Shown here: one piece after another, positions 9,278 to 17,801 of the stretch
Position numbering within the stretch: the first letter of the stretch is position 1
How the letters are laid out: every line of letters starts with the position of its first letter
Assembly (NCBI GenBank): GCA_964624145.1
Contig: CAZUXT010000005.1
Location: 65,390-129,389 of the forward strand
Length of the DNA stretch: 64,000 nucleotides
Direction: 5' to 3'
Origin: WJMT01 sp964624145
GTDB taxonomy: Bacteria; Acidobacteriota; Aminicenantia; Aminicenantales; Aminicenantaceae
Notes under the pieces: model-generated
The model's database searches: none
The model's input: only the letters and a program-made list of their open reading frames with translations
What the model was told of the DNA's origin: nothing
Made by a program: the position numbers and the translations under genes

Positions 9278-9402
9278 AAGGCTGCTGTAATCTTGATGAA
9301 ATTCAGGTGTGGCTGAGGCAACATTAAAGAGGTCATTGAGAACGACCGAAAGGGAGTGCGGCAATCTGATGGCCTTTGAATTCAAATAATCATATAAAAA
9401 AT

Positions 9403-9436
9403 TTGACTTTATTTTTTTATTTTTATTTATTATAAT
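9403..9436 (+). promoter_or_regulatory. probable promoter of the fabH-like gene
   Basis: A perfect TATAAT (9431-9436) lies 12 nt before the ATG at 9449. The nearest -35-like box, TTGACT (9403-9408), is 22 nt upstream, longer than ideal. No ribosome site is seen, so a very short leader is likely. The -10 box is more convincing than the -35. Confidence 0.45.
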
Positions 9437-9448
9437 CCACAAAATAAA

Positions 9449-10450
9449 ATGAGCTTGATATCCAGAATAACAGGAACAGGACACTATGTTCCGCCTCTCA
9501 CTGTAACCAATTTCGATCTGGAAAAGGAAATGGATACTTCTGACGAATGGATACGCAAAAGAACCGGAATCAAAGAAAGACATTATGTTGAGCCCGGAGT
9601 GGGTTCTTCAGATCTGGCTTATGAGGCATCAAAAATAGCCATCCGAGATGCAGGAATCAAAAAAGATGACATCGAATTCATCATTGCAGCCACCCTGTCC
9701 CCAGATCATTATTTTCCCGGAATCGGGGTCATAGTGCAGTCCAAGCTTGGTCTAGGGAACATAGGTGCTCTGGATGTGAGAAATCAATGCAGCGGATTCC
9801 TTTACGCCCTTTCCGTGGCTGACCAATTCATAAAAGCCGGAAGGTATAAGAAAATACTGATAGTGGCTGCAGAAGTGCAGTCCACCAATCTTGACTATTC
9901 AGGCGAAGGACGGCACCTGGCCGTACTTTTTGGGGATGGAGGAGCGGCGGCTGTCATAGAGGCAGCGGATAAAGAAGAAAACAGGGGCATCCTTTCCACC
10001 CACTTATTCTCAGACGGAAACTACGTGCAAAAATTATGGATGGAAACGCCAAGCCCGAAAGAAAAGCCCACCTTTACGTATGATATAATAGATACAAAAA
10101 GATGCTTCCCTAAGATGGATGGAAAGCATGTGTTTGTCAACGCAGTTGAAAACATGCCCAAAGCTGTCTGGGCAGCTCTTGAATACAATAATATGACCAT
10201 TGACGATGTGGATCATCTCATCCCTCATCAGGCTAATGATAGAATAAGCTTAATGGTCGCGCAAAAATTAGGGATTCCGGTCCCCAAAGTGATAAGGAAT
10301 ATCGACCGTTTTGGAAACACAACAGCGGCTTCTATCCCTTTAGCACTTGATGAATCTGTCAAAAACGGGCGCATAAAAAAAGGTGATATCATCGTGCTGA
10401 CTGCTTTCGGGTCGGGATACACATGGGCATCGGCTTTGATGAGATGGTAA
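9449..10450 (+). CDS. fabH: 3-oxoacyl-ACP synthase III family protein
   Basis: A 333-residue thiolase-fold condensing enzyme. The N-terminus has the family pattern TSDEWIRKRTGIKERH. The catalytic triad is visible: Cys114 in RNQCSGFLYAL, His260 in IPHQAN and Asn290 in DRFGNTTAASIP. FabH condenses acetyl-CoA (or a branched acyl-CoA) with malonyl-ACP to start fatty acid synthesis. It is not in a fab cluster here, so it may be a paralogue serving a special lipid or secondary product; the serine-palmitoyltransferase-like gene lies 2 kb away. No Shine-Dalgarno sequence precedes the ATG. Confidence 0.88.
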   Translation: MSLISRITGTGHYVPPLTVTNFDLEKEMDTSDEWIRKRTGIKERHYVEPGVGSSDLAYEASKIAIRDAGIKKDDIEFIIAATLSPDHYFPGIGVIVQSKLGLGNIGALDVRNQCSGFLYALSVADQFIKAGRYKKILIVAAEVQSTNLDYSGEGRHLAVLFGDGGAAAVIEAADKEENRGILSTHLFSDGNYVQKLWMETPSPKEKPTFTYDIIDTKRCFPKMDGKHVFVNAVENMPKAVWAALEYNNMTIDDVDHLIPHQANDRISLMVAQKLGIPVPKVIRNIDRFGNTTAASIPLALDESVKNGRIKKGDIIVLTAFGSGYTWASALMRW

Positions 10451-10561
10451 TTTAATGCAATGTTAGACCAGTATCTTTATTTAACCCTATTTTTATGATA
10501 GGATTATTCTCTATTTAAAAATCATTAAAAATGGAATAATGCTTAAAATGAGGAGGAACAA

Positions 10562-12328
10562 ATGAGAAAGATCTTAACGGTTCTTTTCATCCTTGTGTTT
10601 TCATGTGCCAGCGCAGGAATCCTAATATCTCAAAACAATAAAGAAGACGCTAAATTCTACAAAACCCTTGAAGAATATACGGATTCCTTATGGAAATTCT
10701 ACCCCACCCAGGCTACACTTGCCGGCTTCCACGAATACGACGGCCAACTGGAAGATTTTTCCAGCCGCACTGTCACTAAACAATATGAGAATCTGCAAGA
10801 ACTGAATAAGTCATTTATCGTTGAAATTGATCAGACGGCTTTGAGCCCTGATGCAAAAATGGATCACTCTGTGATCATGGATGGACTCTCCCTGGAATTA
10901 CTTCAACACGAAGGCCTTCTTCCCTGGGAATATGATCCGTTGTTTTATAATAAAATTATATACAACTCTGTCAGGTCTTTGATGACAGGGGACTTCAGTA
11001 CTCCTGAAGACAGAGCAAAAAACGCGGCCAAACGGCTGAGCGGTCTCCCCAAATTTCTAAAAGAGGCTATGAAAAGCCTGAAAACGCCCCCCCAACTCTC
11101 TACGGAAACAGCTATCAAACAATTCCCGGCAATAATGAATTTTTACCAGAACGAAATGCCCCAGCTCATCCAGGAAGCCCCCGATTCCCAGAAATCTGAC
11201 CTTCAGAAAAATCTTACGGCAGTCATCCCTGCCTTAAATGAGTATCAAACCTATTTGAGCAGCGAGCTTCTTCCGAAATCAACAGGTAATTTCCGCCTCC
11301 TCCAGGCTCATGTCACAATGGCAAGAGCGGTTTACCAGAATCTGACTCCTCTCCAGCAGCTCGCTGAAATCGCTAAAGTCGACATAGACAACACGCGAAG
11401 AGAGATGGCTTTGATTTGTGTTTCCTTCTATAAGATCATGGATCCGAAATTTGATGTTCAAAAACCCCCTTCCAATCTAACAGATGAGCAGCTGAGAAGT
11501 GTCATCATCTCCCATGTCCTCGACAAACTCAAAGTCTTTCATATCTCTAAAGAGAACTTCTTTGAAGCTCTCACAGCTTCTCAACAGGAAGTGAAAAATT
11601 TCATACAGGAAAAAGGGCTCCTTGATAATCTGCCGGAAACTGAACTCAAAATAGAAGAGATGCCCGAAGTCTTTCAAATGGGCAACCGGTTCAGACTTGT
11701 TACCCCGGGTGTGTATGGCGATTCAGACCAATACACACTTCAGATCGCTCCCTTTGATGAGGATCTGAGTGACGAAGACATCCAGGCTGTTCTGGAGGAT
11801 TATAATGATTTTATTCTCCCCTTCTATACCGCAAGAAACATATATCCGGGACCTTTTGTGCCAGCCTATTTCTCGCTGAAAAATGCCTCCCAGACTCAAA
11901 AATTATACCCAAACAAAACAGTATTATATGGGTGGCCTATCTTTGTCGAAGAGATGATGGCTATGTCCGGAATAGGTAACTATGACCTGAGGATTCGTCT
12001 CCATCAGCTAAAGATGAAGCTGACAGCTACCATTGATTTTATACTGGATCTGCAAATCCATGAAGGAAGCATGACCAAAGAACAAGCCATCAATTATATG
12101 ACAAGGATGGGATTTCAATCTGAAGTTGAGGCAGAGAGAAACTGGAACAGGATTGTTCTGATGCCCCTTGAAGCTGGCTACGCATATGTGGGATACCAGG
12201 CCATGCTTGATATGGAAGAGGCTTACAAAAAAACCAAAGGCGATGCTTTCAGTGAAAAAGAATTCCTTCAGAAAATACTCAGCTATGGTCCTATTCCACT
12301 CAGACTGTTAAGAGAAGAAATCAAATAA
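10562..12328 (+). CDS. DUF885-family protein lacking the metallopeptidase motif
   Basis: A 588-residue exported protein (MRKILTVLFILVFSCAS signal, possible lipoprotein Cys). Its fold and C-terminal blocks match DUF885: YGWPIFVEEMMAMSGIG corresponds to the usual EGWALYAE region, and IHEGSMTKEQAINYM to a conserved helix. Where typical members have a zinc-binding HExxPGHH segment, this one reads RNIYPGPFVPAY, so the metal ligands are gone. It may therefore be a binding or pseudo-enzyme. The ATG has an excellent GAGGAGG site. A strong terminator follows the gene. Confidence 0.75.
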   Translation: MRKILTVLFILVFSCASAGILISQNNKEDAKFYKTLEEYTDSLWKFYPTQATLAGFHEYDGQLEDFSSRTVTKQYENLQELNKSFIVEIDQTALSPDAKMDHSVIMDGLSLELLQHEGLLPWEYDPLFYNKIIYNSVRSLMTGDFSTPEDRAKNAAKRLSGLPKFLKEAMKSLKTPPQLSTETAIKQFPAIMNFYQNEMPQLIQEAPDSQKSDLQKNLTAVIPALNEYQTYLSSELLPKSTGNFRLLQAHVTMARAVYQNLTPLQQLAEIAKVDIDNTRREMALICVSFYKIMDPKFDVQKPPSNLTDEQLRSVIISHVLDKLKVFHISKENFFEALTASQQEVKNFIQEKGLLDNLPETELKIEEMPEVFQMGNRFRLVTPGVYGDSDQYTLQIAPFDEDLSDEDIQAVLEDYNDFILPFYTARNIYPGPFVPAYFSLKNASQTQKLYPNKTVLYGWPIFVEEMMAMSGIGNYDLRIRLHQLKMKLTATIDFILDLQIHEGSMTKEQAINYMTRMGFQSEVEAERNWNRIVLMPLEAGYAYVGYQAMLDMEEAYKKTKGDAFSEKEFLQKILSYGPIPLRLLREEIK

Positions 12329-12354
12329 GAATAAAAGAGAAACAACCATAAGAG

Positions 12355-12386
12355 AAAGGCCTGTTTTTTCAGAAACAGGCCTTTTT
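12355..12386 (+). terminator. rho-independent terminator after the DUF885 gene
   Basis: A perfect 12-bp stem, AAAGGCCTGTTT (12355-12366) and AAACAGGCCTTT (12373-12384), with a six-base loop and a T-tract. It lies only 15 nt before the tatD start codon. Confidence 0.9.
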
Positions 12387-12400
12387 CATTTCTCTAAAAA

Positions 12401-13183
12401 ATGATACACATTATTGATTCTCACGCCCACTTAAGTACCGAAGACTTTGACAAAGACAGGGACCAGGTCATCAAGCGGGCTTTTGATTCCGGAGTCGAAA
12501 AAATCCTCTGCCCAACCGAGGTTTCAGATAGTAAAATTTTAAGCACTACTTACAGCCTGATAGAAAAATACAGCCACATTACGGCCGCAGGAGGTGTTCA
12601 TCCTCACAACGCCAGCCAGTACAATCAAAATCTTGAGAACAGAATCAAGGTTATGGCCGAAGAGAACAAGATCATCGCTGTTGGAGAGATCGGTCTGGAT
12701 TTCTATTATAATTACTCCCCTCCTGCCGAGCAAAAACAGGCCTTCCAAAAACAACTTGCTCTTGCACAGAGCCTGAAACTCCCTGTCATCATCCACAGCC
12801 GGCAAGCCGCATCCGATGTGTTCGCTCTCATAAAAGAACAGAATTTCACCAACGGAGGCATTATGCACTGTTTTACAGAAAATCTTGATTTCGCAAAAAA
12901 GATGCTGGACAGAGGATTTTATATCTCATTTTCAGGAATCCTCACTTATCCTAAAGCTCATGACCTGAGAGAAACAGCAAAAAAAATTCCTGGAGACAGA
13001 CTTCTTATAGAAACAGATGCCCCTTTCCTGACACCGGTGCCTTTCAGGAACAGATTCAAAAGGAATGAACCGGCTTTTGTTACAGAGACCGCAAAAGTCC
13101 TTGCAGAACTCAAAAAGGTTCCCTTTGAGTCCTTTGCGGAAAAAATGTGCCAAAATTTCAGTTCCCTATTTACTGAGAGCTAA
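12401..13183 (+). CDS. tatD: TatD-family metal-dependent hydrolase/DNase
   Basis: A 260-residue TIM-barrel hydrolase. Metal-binding motifs are present in order: IDSHAHL at the N-terminus, GGVHPH, VGEIGLDFYY, VIIHSRQA, IMHCFTE and LLIETDAPFL. TatD proteins have 3'-5' exonuclease or D-aminoacyl-tRNA-related hydrolase activity in the cytoplasm. The length and every metal ligand are standard. The ATG lacks a clear ribosome site and sits just after a terminator, so a promoter inside that short gap or readthrough must drive it. Confidence 0.93.
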   Translation: MIHIIDSHAHLSTEDFDKDRDQVIKRAFDSGVEKILCPTEVSDSKILSTTYSLIEKYSHITAAGGVHPHNASQYNQNLENRIKVMAEENKIIAVGEIGLDFYYNYSPPAEQKQAFQKQLALAQSLKLPVIIHSRQAASDVFALIKEQNFTNGGIMHCFTENLDFAKKMLDRGFYISFSGILTYPKAHDLRETAKKIPGDRLLIETDAPFLTPVPFRNRFKRNEPAFVTETAKVLAELKKVPFESFAEKMCQNFSSLFTES

Positions 13184-13239
13184 GATAAGTTTGAAATATA
13201 AAATTTTTGGTGTTAATATACAATCCGTATATTAAAGAC

Positions 13240-14256
13240 ATGACACCTCAAAAATCTTTCAAACAGCCATCCCGGGAAAATCCCTCTTTAAATGACCTCT
13301 ACTCCCTAATAAAAATCGAGCTGAAAGAGATAGAAAACAAAATAAAAAATTTCACCTCTTCTCCTAATCCTCTTGTTAAGGAAGTCAGCAACTATCTCTT
13401 CAGAAAACCGGGAAAAAAGATCAGACCGGCTGTTCTGACTCTTTGTTCTAAGTTATTCAAATACCAGGGAAACGAGCATATCCTCATGGGAACCCTTGTG
13501 GAAATGATTCATACGGCCAGCCTTATTCATGATGATATCATCGATGAATCTGATAAAAGAAGAGGGAAAGATACAGTCCACACCCGGTGGGGGCCTAACA
13601 TAACAGTCCTTCTTGGTGATTATATCTACATAAACACCATAGGTTCTTCTCTAAACACAGCGAATCTGGAAATAACAAAAACACTAATTAAGGCCTCTGC
13701 TCAAATGATAGAAGGAGAACTGAATGAATATTATCTCAGTGGAAACCTTGAAATCACTGAAGAGGACTATCTGGATATTCTTAATAAAAAAACAGCTTCT
13801 CTTTTTTCAGCCTGCTGTCAAATCGGCGGAAGACTCGCTGGAGCCCCTGAAAAATTCATCACTATGCTGGGAGAATTCGGCATCAATTTTGGAATGAGTT
13901 TTCAGTTGATTGACGACCTTCTGGATTATACAGGAAACCCAGAATCATTAGGAAAACCAGTCCTGTCAGATCTGAGGGAAGGCCGTATAACTCTGCCTTT
14001 AATCTACACATTCAGTAATGACGGCCACGAAAACCGGAAAAGCATTTCTGAACTCTTTAATCAAAAAGACTTCAGTAAGTTAGCCCTTAAGAAAATCATA
14101 GATATTGTGGAATCCAATGGTTCGCTCGATTATACTTTCCAAAAAGCAAATGACTTTTCGACTTCAGCAAGGAATATATTAAACCATTTTCCAGAATCAG
14201 CTTTTCGCGAAAGTCTTGCCCGTATTTCAGATTATATACTTTACAGAAATAAATAG
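13240..14256 (+). CDS. polyprenyl diphosphate synthase
   Basis: A trans-isoprenyl synthase of about 338 residues. It has the first Asp-rich motif in LIHDDIIDESDKRRG and the second in QLIDDLLDYTGN, plus the KxxxLF-type KKTASLFSACC helix. Such enzymes extend isopentenyl diphosphate chains for quinones. Chain length cannot be read from the sequence. The long frame starts with TTG at 13207, but ATG 13240 is preferred; TATATT (13228-13233) six bases before it suggests another short-leader promoter. Next to a CYTH gene, 14 bp downstream. Confidence 0.88.
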   Translation: MTPQKSFKQPSRENPSLNDLYSLIKIELKEIENKIKNFTSSPNPLVKEVSNYLFRKPGKKIRPAVLTLCSKLFKYQGNEHILMGTLVEMIHTASLIHDDIIDESDKRRGKDTVHTRWGPNITVLLGDYIYINTIGSSLNTANLEITKTLIKASAQMIEGELNEYYLSGNLEITEEDYLDILNKKTASLFSACCQIGGRLAGAPEKFITMLGEFGINFGMSFQLIDDLLDYTGNPESLGKPVLSDLREGRITLPLIYTFSNDGHENRKSISELFNQKDFSKLALKKIIDIVESNGSLDYTFQKANDFSTSARNILNHFPESAFRESLARISDYILYRNK

Positions 14257-14270
14257 AATAATTCAGGTGG

Positions 14271-14786
14271 ATGATGCTGGAGATAGAAGTCAAAATCAGA
14301 ACCCTTGATCTGAAAAAAACACACGAAAAACTTTTATCTCTGGGTGCCTCATTAATCAAACCCAAACAATTTGAAGAAAACATTCTCTATGATTTTCCTA
14401 AAAAAACTCTTACAAAGAAAAATCAGGCTTTAAGACTCAGGTTTGTGGGGAAAAGAAATATTCTGACTTATAAGGGAGAACCGCAAAAATCAAGAAAATT
14501 CAAGATAAGAAATGAATTCGAAACCCAAGTCAAAGATAAGAAGCAAACACAAAAAATACTATCCTCCCTCGGCTTTAAACAGGTTTTCGTTTACCAAAAA
14601 TACAGAACAGAATACAAGACTAAGAATTTAAAAATATGCTTAGACGAGACCAAAGCTGGAAGATTTCTCGAATTTGAAGGGAAGAGAGAAGATATCATTA
14701 CGTTCACAAAAAAAATGGGATACTCAAAGGATGCTTTTATAAAGGCTGATTATGTATCTCTTATAAAGGAAATTGAAACAAGATAA
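14271..14786 (+). CDS. CYTH-domain protein (class IV adenylate cyclase/triphosphatase fold)
   Basis: 171 residues starting MMLEIEVKIR, whose ExExK pattern defines the CYTH triphosphate tunnel. Further tunnel residues are found in QALRLRF, LTYKGEP, IRNEFET and CLDETKAGRFLEFEG. Family members bind triphosphates with divalent metal; CyaB types make cAMP while others hydrolyse thiamine triphosphate or inorganic triphosphate. CyaB is suggested by length and by the VYQKYRTEYK segment, but activity is undetermined. Translationally close to the polyprenyl synthase gene, convergent with rpoZ. Confidence 0.82.
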   Translation: MMLEIEVKIRTLDLKKTHEKLLSLGASLIKPKQFEENILYDFPKKTLTKKNQALRLRFVGKRNILTYKGEPQKSRKFKIRNEFETQVKDKKQTQKILSSLGFKQVFVYQKYRTEYKTKNLKICLDETKAGRFLEFEGKREDIITFTKKMGYSKDAFIKADYVSLIKEIETR

Positions 14787-14792
14787 AGAAAC

Positions 14793-15026
14793 TTAAAGGG
14801 ATTTACTGTCCTCGCTTTCCTCCTTTTTTCCCTTCTTCTCCTTTTCTTCCTCATCAATGACCTTAAAATCAATAACTCCTTTTTCAACTTCTTCCTGAGC
14901 AATCCGGATAAGGCTCTTGGATTTTGATTTTATCTTGGGTTTGGCCCCTTTTAAAAGCTGTCTCGCCCTTTTCGACACAAGTAAAATGAACTTATATTTG
15001 CTATCCAGGTCTTTGTAAGATTCCAA
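14793..15026 (-). CDS. rpoZ: RNA polymerase omega subunit
   Basis: A 77-residue protein with the omega core LDSKYKFILLVSKRARQLLKGAKPK and AQEEVEKGVIDF; the tail is highly charged (EEEKEKKGKKEE). Omega binds beta' and assists polymerase assembly. Translation starts at TTG 15026, supported by GAGGAGAT ten bases upstream; no ATG is available in frame. It usually follows gmk, which is not seen here. Confidence 0.88.
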   Translation of the reverse strand: MESYKDLDSKYKFILLVSKRARQLLKGAKPKIKSKSKSLIRIAQEEVEKGVIDFKVIDEEEKEKKGKKEESEDSKSL

Positions 15027-15124
15027 TTATAAAAATCTCCTCTTCAATATATCAGCAAGTAAAATAACAAAAATCTGATTTAAATTCAACATATAATTTA
15101 ATCTAGCCTTAAATCAACACCCAG

Positions 15125-15143
15125 CCTGAATGATGAACGAGTC
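15125..15143. repeat. dispersed 19-bp repeat, copy 2
   Basis: Exact match to 9259-9277 (CCTGAATGATGAACGAGTC). This copy lies 15 bp upstream of the tRNA-Lys promoter. The rest of the rpoZ-tRNA spacer (15027-15124) is AT-rich with nothing recognised. Confidence 0.6.
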
Positions 15144-15157
15144 CAGGTCAATCATAT

Positions 15158-15186
15158 TTGACAAAGAAATAGCTCTTAATTAAACT
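15158..15186 (+). promoter_or_regulatory. tRNA-Lys promoter
   Basis: TTGACA (15158-15163), 17-nt spacer, TAAACT (15181-15186). The mature tRNA starts 15 nt after the -10 box, giving a precursor leader of roughly 8 nt. Confidence 0.7.
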
Positions 15187-15201
15187 ATGCAAGAATTATG
15201 T

Positions 15202-15275
15202 GACCCGTTAGCTCAATTAGGCAGAGCAGCTGACTCTTAATCAGCAGGTTGAAGGTTCAATTCCTTCACGGGTCA
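15202..15275 (+). tRNA. tRNA-Lys (anticodon CTT)
   Basis: Folds as a full cloverleaf of 74 nt. The acceptor stem GACCCGT/ACGGGTC has seven pairs and discriminator A. D stem is GCTC/GAGC, anticodon stem GCTGA/TCAGC with loop CTCTTAA (CTT), and T arm GAAGG-TTCAATT-CCTTC. The 3' CCA is not encoded, unlike the tRNA-Val in this window. Its last 10 bases overlap the 3' end of the J-domain gene on the other strand. Confidence 0.95.
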
Positions 15276-15658
15276 CTTTTTTTGGACCTGCCTGAAGAAA
15301 GCGTTCCCCTTATGTTCTTAAGAACTTTTGTTATTCCTTTGTCTCCGTCTTCAATAAAGAGCTTCTCAGTGGAATTTCGGAAATAAGAATTATGATAGAC
15401 TTCGGACTTCGGCTTTGAAATCCTCAGGTCATACTCTCTTCGCTTGTCCGGATCACTTAAGACTTTATAGGCTTCTTTTATTTCCTGAAGCGTCTTTTCT
15501 CTTTGATCTTCATTAATCAGAGTGTAATGAGCCAGAGAATTTTTTTCATAAGATATCTGAGCTATTTGATAGGCCCTCTCAATATCCTGCTGGGAAGCGC
15601 TCCGGCTTACATTCATAACCTCATAAAGAGTTATTTCTCCTCTCAAGTTCATATTCAT
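15266..15658 (-). CDS. J-domain-like protein without the HPD motif
   Basis: 130 residues. The N-terminal 70 match a DnaJ fold: LYEVMNVSRSASQQDIERAYQIAQ, then EIKEAYKVLSDPDKRREYD. Between helices II and III the catalytic His-Pro-Asp that activates DnaK is absent (the region reads ISYEKNSLAHYTLIN), so it cannot be a normal co-chaperone. It is four bases downstream of a MinD-like ATPase gene, a pairing that suggests a shared role, perhaps in protein localisation. The stop codon lies inside the opposite-strand tRNA-Lys gene. Confidence 0.7.
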   Translation of the reverse strand: MNMNLRGEITLYEVMNVSRSASQQDIERAYQIAQISYEKNSLAHYTLINEDQREKTLQEIKEAYKVLSDPDKRREYDLRISKPKSEVYHNSYFRNSTEKLFIEDGDKGITKVLKNIRGTLSSGRSKKSDP

Positions 15659-15662
15659 AACT

Positions 15663-16604
15663 CTATTTTTCAGTTAGTTTGGAAGCGATTGAAAGTATGG
15701 CCTTTCCTACATCCGAATCCGGATATTTATCCAAAACCGGCGTTAAATTTTTCACGCTTTCATGCACGATCTCGTTGAACGGGACCGCTCCCAGATAGTC
15801 TAAATTAATAACCAGAATTTTTTGAACAACATTAGAGATGGACTCTCCGAGCACGAAATCTTTCTCGTGCCTTGCTTTGTTGATGATAAGGCCGGGCCTG
15901 AATTTTTTGAGGGCACGGAACAGCAGGTCTGCATAATACTTATCCTGAGAGATGATTTCACTAAGAAAACTATACACCGACCTCGAATTGTCGTTTATCT
16001 GTTCCGTCACTTTTTTAATCAAATCCTGAATCTGGTAATGGTCTATGTATAATTTCAGAAGCCTTATGATACACGACTTTAAAAAATAATAAGCATTCTC
16101 GATAGATGTGGGTTCAGGGTTTACTACCAGTATTCCCGGATTGGAGAGCAGAAAAAAATCAATGGAATTATATGTAGAGCCTGTCCCGATATCAATGATG
16201 ATGACATCAGAATCAAATGTTTTTATATGCCTTAATAATTTTAACTTTTTAAAATAATTCAGATTCGCTGTAAAAAGAAGATGGTCTGAACCCTTGACAA
16301 GGCGCAATTTATTATACCGAGTAGGAACAGCTACGTCCTTAAGTGTGGGGACTTTTTTTGTTAAAAAATCCCCTATATCCAAATCACTTTTCCTCATTCC
16401 AAGGAAAGTATGAAGATTGGCACCCCCTAAATCAGCATCAATTAAGGTGACCTCTTTATTTTTTTTTGAAAGACAGAGAGCCAGGTTTGCTGTCACAAAG
16501 CTTTTTCCGGTTCCTCCCTTTCCTCCACCCACTGCCCATATGGTCCTGGTGCGGTTCTGCCGTTCTGAAACGACCGGATTACTTCTTGTTCGCTTCGAAT
16601 CCAT
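15663..16604 (-). CDS. MinD/FlhG-like ParA-family ATPase
   Basis: 313 residues with a deviant Walker A, GGGKGGTGKS, both lysines present. VTLIDADLGGANLHTFLG corresponds to the A' motif and VIIIDIGTGSTYNSIDFF to Walker B. Such ATPases dimerise on ATP and position division, flagellar or other polar machinery. No flagellar or min genes are nearby. The gene is followed by a small HPD-less J-domain gene, forming a two-gene operon, and is divergent from rmuC. Confidence 0.85.
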   Translation of the reverse strand: MDSKRTRSNPVVSERQNRTRTIWAVGGGKGGTGKSFVTANLALCLSKKNKEVTLIDADLGGANLHTFLGMRKSDLDIGDFLTKKVPTLKDVAVPTRYNKLRLVKGSDHLLFTANLNYFKKLKLLRHIKTFDSDVIIIDIGTGSTYNSIDFFLLSNPGILVVNPEPTSIENAYYFLKSCIIRLLKLYIDHYQIQDLIKKVTEQINDNSRSVYSFLSEIISQDKYYADLLFRALKKFRPGLIINKARHEKDFVLGESISNVVQKILVINLDYLGAVPFNEIVHESVKNLTPVLDKYPDSDVGKAILSIASKLTEK

Positions 16605-16697
16605 AGTATAAATAATCCAAATTAATCAAAAAAAATATGTTTTAAGTATTTTAACACAGTCAAAACATTTGTAAAACAAAACAAGCAATAATAATTC

Positions 16698-16726
16698 TTT
16701 ACTGTTTGACTTCTGATTTCTATAAT
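16698..16726 (+). promoter_or_regulatory. probable rmuC promoter
   Basis: Perfect TATAAT (16721-16726) preceded at 17 nt by the weaker TTTACT (16698-16703). A TTG at 16706, the longest possible start of the rmuC frame, lies inside this promoter and is therefore unlikely to be used. Confidence 0.5.
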
Positions 16727-16744
16727 AAAAAAAGTGAATCGTCA

Positions 16745-17797
16745 ATGGATTTAAGCATACTCATCACCGCTGGGATTCTCATTACTGTTATTGTTCTGGC
16801 CTCTGTTTTGATTCTCAAAAGCACATTAAAAGAGACCTCAATTAAAATCGAAGAATTAAAACAGTCTCAATCAGAGAATAAATCCATGTCTCTTATGCAG
16901 CAGCAAATAAATGACCTTACCAAGAATATCAATCAACAGCTCAACAACATAAGCAGCCAATTCCAGAAAACCACCGGCCATATTGGCAACACATTAGGGG
17001 ACGTTAAAGAAAATTTAGGAAGAATGGAAAGTGTCACCACTCAGGTTTTGGAAAAAGCCAAAAACATCTCAAATCTGGAAAACCTTCTCCGGGCTCCTAA
17101 ATTCAGAGGGGGCTTGGGAGAATTATTTTTAGGTGACTTATTAGCTCAGATCCTTCCTCCCGCTCACTACAAGCTCCAGCACAAATTCAAAACAGGAGAT
17201 ATGGTGGACGCCATTGTTAAAATAGGGGAAAACACAGTACCTATTGATTCGAAATTTCCTCTCGAAAACTTCAAAAAATATTTAAACGAAGAAAACGAAA
17301 AAGAGAAAAAAAATCTACGAAAAAAATTTGTTTCAGATGTAAAAAAACATATCGATGTCATCCAGCAGAAGTATATCCTGCCTGATGAAGGAACCTTTGA
17401 CTTTGCACTCATGTATATTCCTGCGGAAAACATATACTATGAGACCATTCTCCGCGAAGAAAATATAGTCACAGACAAGAGTATTTTCTCTTATGCCACC
17501 CAAAAAAGAGTCATCCCTGTTTCCCCGAACTCTTTTTTTGCCTATCTCCAGGTAATTGTATTGGGTCTTAAAGGTCTCCAGATAGAAAAATCCGCCCAAT
17601 TTATATCTCAGTCTCTGACAAGGCTTCAAAACGACCTTTGTGTGTTTAAAGAAACCTTTGACCTTGTCGGGACTCATTTAAACAATGCCAGAACAAAATA
17701 TGATGAGGCAGAAAAAAAGCTGTCAAAATTTTCAGATAAAATAAAATCACTGGATTCTTATGAAGCAGAACTGCTTGAAGAGAAAAAAAGTGACTGA
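16745..17797 (+). CDS. rmuC: RmuC-family DNA recombination protein
   Basis: 350 residues. An N-terminal membrane segment (ILITAGILITVIVLASVLIL) is followed by a long coiled coil (about 35-110) and the RmuC nuclease-like core: FRGGLGELFLGDLLAQILP, VDAIVKIGENTVPIDSKFPLENF and FDFALMYIPAENIYYE. RmuC limits inversions at short repeats in E. coli. Start placed at ATG 16745 because the longer TTG start overlaps the promoter. It is convergent with the sensor kinase gene, with a gap of four bases. Confidence 0.88.
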   Translation: MDLSILITAGILITVIVLASVLILKSTLKETSIKIEELKQSQSENKSMSLMQQQINDLTKNINQQLNNISSQFQKTTGHIGNTLGDVKENLGRMESVTTQVLEKAKNISNLENLLRAPKFRGGLGELFLGDLLAQILPPAHYKLQHKFKTGDMVDAIVKIGENTVPIDSKFPLENFKKYLNEENEKEKKNLRKKFVSDVKKHIDVIQQKYILPDEGTFDFALMYIPAENIYYETILREENIVTDKSIFSYATQKRVIPVSPNSFFAYLQVIVLGLKGLQIEKSAQFISQSLTRLQNDLCVFKETFDLVGTHLNNARTKYDEAEKKLSKFSDKIKSLDSYEAELLEEKKSD

Positions 17798-17801
17798 GAG
17801 T

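Noticed and set aside
8888..9583. Overlapping open frames around the DsbD-like gene and fabH start
   Set aside because: No ribosome sites or domains; the region is explained by the two real genes and the promoter.
16706..16744. N-terminal extension of RmuC (TTG at 16706)
   Set aside because: It overlaps the promoter boxes, and ATG 16745 directly precedes the expected membrane anchor.
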